Assembly: GCF_002443255.2 (NCBI RefSeq) | Contig: NW_019211454.1 | Location: 26,915,344-26,979,343 of the forward strand | Source of the DNA: Varroa destructor | Lineage: Eukaryota > Arthropoda > Arachnida > Mesostigmata > Varroidae | Length of the DNA stretch: 64,000 nt | Reading direction: 5' to 3' | Part shown: piece by piece, positions 25,901 to 37,900 of the stretch | Layout of the letters: the number at the start of each line of letters is the position of its first letter | Position numbering within the stretch: position 1 is the first letter of the stretch | The notes under the pieces: generated by a model | Seen by the model: the letters and a program-made list of their open reading frames with translations, nothing else | Told to the model about the DNA's origin: nothing | Databases searched by the model: none | Position numbers and translations under genes: made by a program

Positions 25901-28900
25901 TAAGGGCAAAATAAATTACATACAATACAACAAAACGGGTCAGAAAAACCAGCCGGATAAGTTTCTCAACGTCAGATCTGATTGTTTTTGACAAAATAGT
26001 AGAATATTCATTGGGAAAATGTTGTAAAGACCGACTACGACTACATAAAGAATTAATTCGTTGAGTGAAAAAGTCTCTCTTGAGAATCATATTTAGCATC
26101 TCATGGCTATGAGCCTGGCGCTACCCACATGAATACTGCCGCTGTGCTATCGCGTCACTTCGGGTACCATCCATTGACAGAGAACACGATATTAAATGTG
26201 CTTCAAGTACGAAATTCGCTTGTTTATATATATAACGTGTGTGCATATTATTTACACATTACATTTTAGCCATAACAAACAGAATAGGTCTATTTGCATT
26301 GACATTCCTATTTTGCTTATTTCCTAATACTGCGATCAATAGAGTTTGTTTTGCAATGCCAAAATAACCTAAATGAAGATTACCGTCCAGCTAGAAAATG
26401 AATGTTTACGAACAAGAACTTTGCCCTAGTGATTTCTGTTATTAGAGTTATGAGCGGACTCTTCAGCCTTGCAAGGACGCTGTATTACATATAACTCTCT
26501 GCGCTTGTAAACTATTCCGGTTATTCATGTACAACTAGAATAGAAAGAAATTATTGTCGTCGTAACAATATATATATATATATATATGGGCCTATGTAAA
26601 TCGCCACTCCAGTAGAACAATGTGTTACTCTGTGCTTGTAACGAGTGTGCACGTATTGCGCTTATGATCGCTCAGTCTAGCCGCAGTAGAAAGGAGATAC
26701 GATGTTGTCGTCTAGTGTATTTAGTAGAGTTGTGTAGGTTAACTATTCATCAAGAAAACCAGTACGCAAACCTGGAATTACCTAGGAGAACTTGAACAGT
26801 TCGAAATGAGGGTTCTTCCTGCAATCGATGTCTGCTACACGTGTTTGCTATGATAAATTATGTGCGATCGTTTATCTCCTGCGCTAGTGGTGCGTTACAG
26901 GAACGATGCTATAGTAAGCGAAAAGAAGCGAAACTCTACAAGACCTAAGGGTGCACGCAAACACATATGTAGAAATAGAGTTCTGCTGCGGAAGCACTTG
27001 GACTTGTCTTGCATGTCATGTTTCCCTTTAAATTTTCTCTTTCTAGACCAACTGAGCAAGGGATAACACGCGACGATTCCTCAGGCCCAGAACACCCAAG
27101 CGCACATCTTCTCTTGGTCCTCATTTTTCTTTAGGAAAGACGTGAGCTTATACCTCAACAAGAACGATGCCATCCTGCTACGACTTTACGTGTGATGTGC
27201 GTCAAGAGCCAGGAGACCGTAGGTCGATCGGTTCATTATGCTATACAGTTATCTTTATATAAGCGCACGATCCAGCTTCATATACAGTATGGTCTGTGAT
27301 TTTACCAGATGGGTGGTAATCAGTAACAAAGTTCGTTTGTGTTACACTGTCGCGCATTTACAGTACTGGCCGGTATTATATCACCCGTTACAGGCGAGGC
27401 CGTCCGTTAGTTCTGGCGCTAGTAATGGTAATAGTGAAGCAATAAAAGTCGTCAAGTTAAGCGGTGGTACGCGATGATGATATCCAGATGCGTCGAATAG
27501 AGGGGTGCGAGGCAGCCTCTCGTGGGCGGAGGGCAATTGGGGGTCGAGACGTGCATTGCGTGCAGGCACACTACGGGGCCACAATGGAACAAGCAGAGGT
27601 AGCGTTTTTGATTTGCTAATGCTGCTTTCTGCCATTTCTGCTAGCTGCTGCGATGCGCAAACCAGATTTAGAGCGCATCTGTACAGACGGATCGAAACAT
27701 GCACGACCGACCGCTTCTGCGAGTGTTATCCCTAGCTAGTAGTTGCCCTTATAGTTTGAAAAGAAAGAAATCGCGATCAACGGAAAGCATCGAAATGCGC
27801 CTATAGCTGGCTGTGCATTGGCCTCCTTTCGTTTGTACTTAGATGGTTTCCGCGTACGAATTTGTTTTGCTGCTTCTTTTTATTTTGCTTTTTAGTCAAG
27901 TATTTCTCTTTTTTTTTTCATTCTCAGCGAGCCAGTACGACTTTTGACAAAGCAAAACAGGCCACGGTTCTACATCAGGCCCTTGAAAGTATCCAATCAA
28001 CACGGTAGTAGGTGTTTCAAGACGCTGTCGACTAAGCACCAATCGCCCATAATCCAGCAAGAGGCGACAATACATACACGAATATATATGGTTGCTTTTT
28101 AGCATTTTTCTTTGACTATCTTGTCGTTGTGGGAGCGGGTTAGCGGAACGTCTGCCGACTCGGACTAACCTTTCAATGTAGTTCACACACGCGTACTCAA
28201 CTAGGGCCGTGAACACGAACGTGAAACACATCACTACGAACCAGTCGAGAGCAGTGGCATAGTTTACTCTAGGCAACGATGCCCGTCCTCCGAAGCCCAT
28301 CGTTACTAAAGTAAGCACAGTCATTGAACCTGAAAGTGTAGAGTAAAAATGGAGCAGGCACACGGATGTCGCACAGGTGCCGCCACAAAGACACCAAGGT
28401 AGTCGAGGACACAAGAAGACAACGTCGAACGACACCAATAAACAAACAAACATACATACATACACACTGGGTTAGTGACTAAGAACGCAAACGATCAGTA
28501 GCCTGCTACCTAGAACGCACCTTTCAATGTAGTTGACACAGGCGTATTCGACCAAAGCAGCAAACACAAAGGAGAAGCACATCACTACGAACCAGTCGAG
28601 CGCCGTAGCATAGTTTACCTTAGGCAACGATGCCCGACCTCCAAAGCCCATCGTTACTAAAGTAAGTACCGTGGTGGCACCTGAAACGCACACAGATATG
28701 ATATCTACAAGCCCGCGATCACTCACTCAGTTCTGTCATACCACAGCTGTACATGCGTGGTCCGTATAGCCATGGCAGTCAATTCAAAGATCCTGGCCAA
28801 CCCAGAGTGGCTTAACCTATAATGGCTTAATGACGACAGTTCATTTCTGGCTTCTTATTCCGCTCCTTCTTGTATTGTACATAAGTTAATTGGTTGCAAG

Positions 28901-31900
28901 TACAGCCGCAGACGTTAACATGTACCTTAGCGAAACTTTTGCACTGCAGCTCGAAAATTCTTTACGACTGCTTACTGCAGAGCAATTCGATATTGTTGCG
29001 TAGCTCTGTTTTCAGTTAATAGTTAGGCCACATAAAGGAGATCGATGTGTTATTACCAACAAACACATCTCTGGGTCTGCTACGATTGTCCAGCCAGACT
29101 TTCAAAAAGTCTAGGTAACACTGAATAACATTTAACTGACAACTTCCCAAAAGTTCTGTTCGCCAGGTGGTCACAGCTGGGCCAAAACATAGTGTGTAGA
29201 AATGCAGTCTGTTTCTTTATCTCTGGTGACATTATTGCTAAGCTTTTTCAGTTGTTTTTCTTCGTCTTTTAAGCTGCATGCCGCTTCGGCACTTTTACCA
29301 ACTACTGAAACTCGGTCCGCATGTTGTAGGCGGCACCACCATTGGCAGAAGACCATCAGGCAGACGCAGGGCCTAAAAACGGTAAGATTTGTCGACCCCT
29401 GACATATTCGCACTAATTACGTAATAGGAGTATGCCTCTGCGTGTGTTAAACGCACGGAGAGACACACACACACGTTCGACTAGCAATGCTTCGAATTTA
29501 AGTATATTATGTCAACTTGTGTGGGCCTATTTAGTGGGTCGAAAGGTTTCAAACCATTAGAGAGACAATATTGGAAAAGTATCTATATTAAGGCTTTGGC
29601 TATCTACGGCTATGAACTGACTGCGTATTATAATAAACGTGAGCTGAGGACGAACAGTCCGTATCTAATGCAGTAATTTTAAAGACGCAAATAAAAACAT
29701 TGAACAGCACAGTGACTACGCATCAGCACGTCAAACGGACTATGGAAATTTTTAATGGGCAAATGTTTGCCTTAGGCTGAATTCGAGATTTTTCGAAACG
29801 CAAAAACACCTATGTAGAAAGGAAGTAACATATAGGCTCCTTACGAATTGAACTCAAGACTGGTGGAAATACGCATTGTGCAATGTAGAAAATCTTAGCA
29901 CAACCACTATTAGTAAAACAGACACCTAGAGCATATCATTTGTAGAGAAGGCACGGCTCCAACAAAGCAATATCATGTGAGAGAACGAAAATTCAGCAGA
30001 AAAGAAGACAGTAACTGATACAGTCAAGACTAAGCTGATAGTAATATTAGCAATAAATATTAAAGGCGTTTGTTATTGCAAAATATTATTTAAAAGGGAA
30101 ACAGTCTATACTGCCAGATACTTCAAATTCATAAAAAGCCTTGTAGATATATGGTATGACAGTCGATAGTAGACTGCGCGATTACTTAACAATGACACAC
30201 CATCTAGTCGCCCCCAGCAGAAGAGACTTGAGCGAAGGCCTTAACTTTCATATTTCTTGAGACTTAAATCTGTGTGATTTAGAGTGCTTCTATAGCTTAA
30301 AAAGGGCGACGCGTGGCGTACCACGTCTATCGAACAAGCCACCCATAATGAAGTAATACAAGTTGCAGGCATACAGTTGTAGAGAAACTCTTAGAAGGCT
30401 AGCTCCAATATGTAGAGGATCAAAAGGCACTTGCTATAAATATTGTTATTCCATTTTATACGACTGGAATAGCAAGTTTTTCAACCCTTTAAAAGCTCGA
30501 TGAATACACAGTCTGTAGAACGGGAATGAATGTTTACTGAAAGATAATGAGTCTTTTTCTATGCATGTATAGATTTATGCATACCAGTGGTTTAAACGGT
30601 AAATCGAGAGTAATGAGCAAATTGGGCACGCTCAAATTCGTGTGCAGGCACCGCTTGCTGACCCGGGTCGTGTTTTTAAACGCAGTTGTTATGTGTCCAT
30701 CCAGCTTGTCTGTCCGTTTGATCGTCTGTCGAACAATTGATGCTGGCGCATAGGGTCATGTCTAGAGGCGTGAGCGAAGGTAACATTGGTGCAGATGCCA
30801 TACTGAATGTTTGAAGGTTTCTTGGCTTAGTGGCTGAAGGGACGCGGCGAGGTGGATCAGAAAAGGAGCAGGGACGACCAGCGAACACCCAAGGAGTGCG
30901 GCAGATCGTTAACGAGTTTAAGATTGCCTCAACATTAACTCATTCAATGAAATATGTACATACGAAGAAACGATGGGAAACGGAGCGTGAATATGTATCA
31001 CTCGTCGTTCGGACGCAATGACGGAGGAGTCTTAGAGCATACAAGATTACTACGGCGTCCAGACTCACCACACATCTCTCTCGAATCTCCTTTCTCGCCC
31101 TACCCATCGTACGCTGACCTTTCCGATCCTATTTTTGCCTGTGTTGTCCTCGTCTTAGAAGCAGGTTACATCTTTCATCTCGTAACGAAACAAGTTCGTC
31201 ATATATATGTGTATCTATATGATTTGCTCCGATCTGCTGTGGTCGTTCTTTGAAAATATGCAGGCCAGCGCGCGTGTCAGGAACGTATGGGCGTCTAATA
31301 AGCTAAACAGAGCATATCCGTGACATACATTGACCAACATTATATGCATATAATCTATTGTTGTATTAGTCGGTATAGTATCTCAGTCCTATTATGTTTC
31401 ACAAGTACAATGTTTTTCGTACAGTTCAAGATTTTAGTTTACTTAAATTCAAAATCACAAATAGTAGGAAAAACTAGGAAAGTTATAACTAAATAAATAC
31501 AACTAAATAAAAATTTTAAAAATAACTAAAAAAGTAAGAAAGTTAATTACGTAAGCCCGCAAATTACATAACGACGTAAAACTTCATCGGATATAAATAA
31601 CTTCCTTTGATGATCGCAAAACATACCTTCGAAATGACTACAATTTTGTTGCGGAAAGGGCAAGAATCGCTCGCAATGCAAGCCCAAATCAACCCTTCGA
31701 AAATTACTTTTTTTCCAATGTGCACAATATCTCTACGTACTTGCTTGGGTAAGATATATGATGCTATAAAATAGAGCTTAGAAATTCTTATTTGTCGTAA
31801 GAACAATTATTGGTGCTATATACGCTGGTTATACCAAGACACCGGAAGACAAAAACGGTCATATTAATCTGCAATTACAGTAATACCACAAATGACCAAG

Positions 31901-34900
31901 CTGTTCGGGAAAGGACGGAAGTCCTTTACTCCTGGCCGTAACCCAGATTGATTACGTATACATAAATAGAAAAAGAAGAACGCATTGATAGCAGAACACT
32001 AAATATCCTAATAGAGACGATAAACACAGTCGTTATCTATTTATACGGTGACGCCTCAGTCGGTGTGCAGTCATCTATGTGGCCCCCGATGTTAGAAAAT
32101 ACGAAATAATGCATTTACTTGAAAGTTCTGATTTTTGAAGACTAAGCCGGGTCCGCAGTACCTTCAAGACATTTTGGTACACCTATTGTCAATTCACAAT
32201 ATTTATCTGTATTACTTGCGTAAATAATCGAATCGTATTATTCAAACCCTTCATGATTAATATTTTTTTTTTTTCGAAAAATTAAGATTTTCGAATTGAC
32301 TAAAATGATATAAGAAAATTCCTTAAAAGTAAACATGTCCAGCAGGTCAAAATGAAAGCTCTCAAATCCTAGTTCATAGCGTTTTTATTAAACTACCGTT
32401 ATGAAGTTTCAAATAATGTATTTACTTTTAACAAAATAACGATCAATGACGTTTTTTGCATGGATCGCAAACGTATTTACTCAATACTTACCTACGGCAA
32501 CCCGACCGGCAGCGTCGTTACGATTGATCCAGAATGCGACCCACGAGGCTCCGACGATCATCGAACAGGGCGCGTAAATCTGGAGAATAAAGTAGCCACG
32601 TCGGCGGCGAAGTATGAACCGAGTTACAAGGGTTGACCGTGTTTCTAAAAATGTACAAATAATATGTAAGAACATTAACATGCTAGAGCTGAAACATGCG
32701 TTATGCTACTACATGTTGCTAAACATCTATGGAAAGTTTTTAATTGATCTAATCACATTTAGCTTTATTTGAAGCTGCCACGTAGGACTATCCCACCAAA
32801 TATTGCTCGCCCGCTCTCAAAAAAAATTGAAAACAAAAAATTTATCTAGATTGACGATTGAAAAATGAACCAGTTCACTGTGTCTTGTAAATTGGTACTA
32901 TGCTCCTTGATACGATTACCTAAAATATGAGCTTTTTCGGCTATACAAGACAGAATGAAATGAAATAAACCATGTAGAGTCAGAAAAATGCAGGCACGGC
33001 CGTTTTGTCAGTATTTAGGACGTTAAACGAAAATGTGGAATGTAAGTCTTAGATAAGATCTATGCATCGGCAGTGCAATACGGAAAGCAGCATACGGAAG
33101 AAAAACTATACAGTCGTATATAATACAAGGGGGTAGTAAGAACATGTATTCTAACCGATATTATGTTGCACATGAAATGTGCCCTTTCGAAAGAAAGAAC
33201 ACGGCGCAAAGGTCGTGAAGGAGATTTCATACCTATATGGGATTAGTTCGTATCCTGCACATACCTCCGTTGGGTAATTGAACTGTAAGATCGTCGCTAA
33301 GAATATCGACGAACTCATACTGGGAAAGGGTAACGTCTTTTGAAATTACCACGGGGCTCCCGCCATTCCAACGAAATACTACATCTTTTGGCGAGTATGC
33401 ATCTGCAAGCATAAATAGGTTACAACGAATAGCATTAAAAACATTTAGATTTTTAAGGAACAATTAACCTTTGATCTCCGCCTTCGTGATGCAAAATTAT
33501 TGTATTTTGAAATTACTTTATTTGAGATGCTAACAGCATAAGCACGTGTAGTATGGCTATTAAGCGTTTGGACCAAGTTTTGCGCGCCAGGACATTTACG
33601 CAGAAGACTATACTGTGATAGATCGTTATTAGGTGATTGAGCAGCATTTCGGGAGGTAGATATTCCTGTGGAGATGAACACCCAGCAAATGGATACGAGC
33701 AACAGCTAGCTAGCATGGTCCTATTCTAAAGGAGTATTTTCTGCAATCTACAGCTAGCGCTGCAACGAACGTATGCTTTCAGAGTGTGATTTTATTCCAT
33801 TGAATCAAATATACTGGAGTATATAGTAGATAGATGCGTTATTTACCTACTAAAGTAGGTACAAATCTGCCATTGGTAAACCGAATTTAGCATCGCTGGG
33901 GGGGCTTTAACCTAATTTACCAACGCCCTCTTCAGCTAATATTACCAACTCGCTTTGTAGAAATAACTACTTCGATCACAATTGAAATCCTATCAAAAGC
34001 AGTCCTGGCAAAATGTAGGCTATGAGACGCGAGGCACTCACGTCCGATATAAATCTATGCGATATCGACAAAGTATAGCTAGCAACACAAAATAGAAGTG
34101 CGAAAGACCAAGCGTCTAACGAAGCCCAGAATAAAGAATTTCGTGAAAGGCAACGACGGGATTGTTTATTGCGCGCAGAGTTGCCTCAACTTCTGCTTGA
34201 CAAAATAGGCTGTTCCACAGACATTCTGTCTGTTAGTCGAGCAGAAACAGATAATTTTATAGAAGTTTCTGAATTTCCGCCATTTTCAACCCTGTGGCTT
34301 AGTAAAAAACAACCATTCGTCACGGGGTACTAAAATTACTTTTGCACAAAAAGTACTGCCACGAAACCATTTTTACTATTGGCTAGTTTCTTTTATTAGC
34401 TGTCTACATTTTGAAAGCAAACATACTTGCGGATTATAGGTTCCAATTAGTGTTTTTTCTATTTAACTTACTTTAATTACTTGCAACAAATAGACCCGCT
34501 CTGCTAAAGTAATTTGTTTGGCTTTCTACGGTCTTCCTCCTCCATTGGCGTAGAAGATAGGTTCCTCAGTACAATATCAAGCTAGCCATAGATATGAGCC
34601 ATTCATGGGTTTATTTTGAGACTTCTGCATCTTGCGTTAAATTGTTTACTATTAAAGGCCAATCAACTTACAGCTGCATGAATATTTCTCAAGATCTTCC
34701 AAATATTATGAGTTATCTATGTTAGTTGAGGTTTAATTTTCTTCGTGGAGCTGAAAATTGTTATTAAAACCTTTTTGACACTTCCGATACCAATTTTTCG
34801 CCTTCTTTTTTGCCATAGCAAAAAATAAATGCATATGGTTATGGTCAAGGTGATGAAAAAACATCATCAGGTATGCTTGTGAACGCCGAACAGTTCAGAG

Positions 34901-37900
34901 AAGGACCGCGCCAAAATTTAAAACAAACATATACATAGGCGCCGCTATTGAGTCGTATTACACGTATGCATATATGTGTAATATTTACATATTACACATA
35001 TACATATATATGTATATGTGTAATTTACTCGACAATTGTTACGAATATGAAAAGCTTATATTGGCTAATTGTTTGTTTTCTCAAGCTATATAAAATAGGC
35101 GCAATGCTGAATTAAAAAAAAAAAAAAAAAAAACGATTTTTCACATTTTCTGAGGTTTTGTGATAAATTGATGATTATCGTTGAAAGGGTCCATAATTAA
35201 TGGCAAATGAACTAGTTCAGTCCTTTTTTTGCAGTGTGTAAATATTTTTTTTGTAAGAATGATTCCTTTTTCAAACGAAACGCAATTTGGGCAAATTGTA
35301 TTTCTGTTGGTTGCTTTATAACTGCTAAAAATTTGCAAAGGCCTTAGATCGGCACTCTATTTGGATTTTCAAGCTTAACGAAATGAACGCCATATTGGAC
35401 CTATATAGTTTTGATGTTTTTCTGCTTGGCAAAAAAAATAGTTATTTTGCCTAAAGCAATTTATAACAGTTCAGTTTATTTTTTTATAGGTGTGCGAATT
35501 TAATCGCTATTTAAATCGAAAAAAATATTTGCCTTTTTAAGCTATATAATATAAGCGCAAGATTCAACTTAAAAGAAATTTTTAATATCATTTCTCTTTC
35601 TTTTGCCTTCACGCTAAAATGATCATTCAGAAATATGAACTACCCTATTTCACGTTCTTCGGATAAGCGAATACTTCTTCCGAACGTTATCTTTTCTTCC
35701 ATACGAGGCGTAATGTTAATTTACGCCGAGCTAATGGGATCAACAGGGTAGGAAATTGACTAAATAAAAAAAAAATGGTTACTATTGATATATAGGACAG
35801 GGGTTAGAACAGCGTCTTACAGCACTACAACCTAATGGTTACAAATCGATGGCAGTTTTCAATCGAGTACTGCAGAATTTTAGGAGAATCGCGATGTAAT
35901 GATCTGTAATGAAACTATAATTTATGTTCAGCTAGGTATGACGCAAATTAAGTTGATGTATCTTGGAACAGGTAGATGAGATAATTGCAAGACGGTAACA
36001 GCTTGGAAAAAGCTGGATAATTGTGCGGGACACTATATATTATTTTATGCTATAAGATATAATTGGATCGAATTGGTTAAATAAATGGGAATCCGGATGG
36101 AGGCTTAAAATGATAAGGTAAACACTTTTTCAGGGAAAAAGTTTGTTTTCGCCTAAAGCGTGATCCTAATTTTTCAAAATGGAGCTCTTTTACGATATGG
36201 GCGGACGTTGCGAAATGTGTACATTGAAAAGTTCTGTGCTCTTTAAACCAATACAAAATAGGTACGGTAGTAAATTTCCATTCGTTTCTACTAATGAGGG
36301 GCAGGACGGCGATTTTTACTGAAATATCGCATAATTGAAAAGACATGAACCATATATTAACCATATTCACTAGCTGGATGAATACTTTTGTAGCCTATGT
36401 TTCCAATGAGAAACAATTAGCTACATTTGCGAACTGGTTGATTTTCTTCGACGGATAAATACTTTTTTTTTTTTACTTGCAACAACGTTCCGCTAGGACT
36501 AACTGTAAGGCGTCCCGGCTAGATAAGGCCTCGGACCGCTACAGTTAAACTATAGGTGTATAGTTGATTTTGCAAGTAGTGGTCAACATATGTATTGCAT
36601 TGAAGAAATAATTACATTATAGCAAATTAACGCGGTTATTGCTTATGATTACTGGAACAGGATTATGCAACAGGTGCACCGAGGTAACTGAATCACTAAT
36701 ATGGAATAGAAAAAAATTATAACAATTAGGTGTTACAACGTTTATAAAGGTATCAGTCTGCAGTCAAGGAATAGTAGCGTTACGTATGGTACAGATAAAA
36801 TATTAGAATAGGCTCGGGTAAATAAAGCGCGTGTAAGAAGTTGCTGGCCGTAGTTGTGGTCCCTCTCCGCTTTTGTCTGCAAACAAGTAAGGGTTAGCAG
36901 ACGGTCTAGCGCGAAACGCAGCAGCGCGTGCGGTTTGTAATGTTGGACAACTGAAATTTAGAACAGCGTTTCTTTTCGTAAAATTTACTGTCGAAAGAGA
37001 GAACTATGACACTTCGCAAAGGCAAATGATTAATAAATTTAAGCCGACTAGTTGACTAGTAAATAATACAAGGTCAGGAAGATCGCCGAACGACCAAGTC
37101 ACAACAGCGCTACAGTGAGGAGCAGTGCCGGCCCAGTCACCCTAACATGACGACGTGCTTAACAATTTAGCCCATTTTGAACGAATAATTGCATCGTCAT
37201 TATTAAAAGTTGTAGTTGACCCAGCCATTAAAAATTAAGGGCCGTCACAAACGTCGTTCCCTCGCTGATCACGTGTTAACGTCTAACGCACGTGCTGGCG
37301 GACTCTTTAATGATATTATAAATCTCGGATGGATAAATAGAATTGTCATATTTGAAGGGTAGAAATCCTAGAAGTAGGTGTTAAGCAAGAACTTTATGGA
37401 CAATAAATCACTGTGCGGTGCGGCTTGTACAGAAATTTCTATTAGACTTTTTTAAAAAGCGACAATATGCACAACAATAGTCAACAGCGAGCATTATCAA
37501 AGCGTATTGTAAGCAACTTGTGATCTTAACAAGATGGAGCATGCTTCACAGAGGAGGAAACAATGAATCTATTTAAAATTATGTTCTGAGGCCGGCAGAT
37601 CTCGATCCGCCGCAGCGACATTGAACGGTCGTCCAGTTCCTGTGATTTCATTTCTCTTTATTTTCCCTGTGGGGCTTTGCGAAAAGGAGAATCTATAAAA
37701 CGACGCCGAAAAAAGCCACCATTTGAAGCGTCGTGTTTATGAAAAGATTGGTGAAATTAACGTATTGTGCAGAGTTCTAATTCAAAACTACGCCGAAATA
37801 ATCGAGGTTGTTTAGTTAACTTGACTTCCATATGTCGGTCTCGGCTGACGCAGTAACAAAAACTCAGAAAACAGAAACTTGTTTTCGTTTTCCGTTTTAG

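Larger units (their letters stand above)
24155..28169. other. Receptor intron, about 4.0 kb, with mariner relic
   Basis: Between exon B and the charged-helix exon. Apart from the mariner relic at about 25440-26060 and an AT repeat, it has a GC-richer patch at 27370-27740 where both strands carry open frames of 75 to 107 residues; the minus-strand one is proline-rich. None has a motif or a clean splice context. Confidence 0.5.

Noticed and set aside
27896..28465. 189-residue minus-strand open frame as a single gene
   Set aside because: Only 28170-28329 is the receptor exon B; the rest is read-through into intron beyond the donor and upstream of the acceptor.
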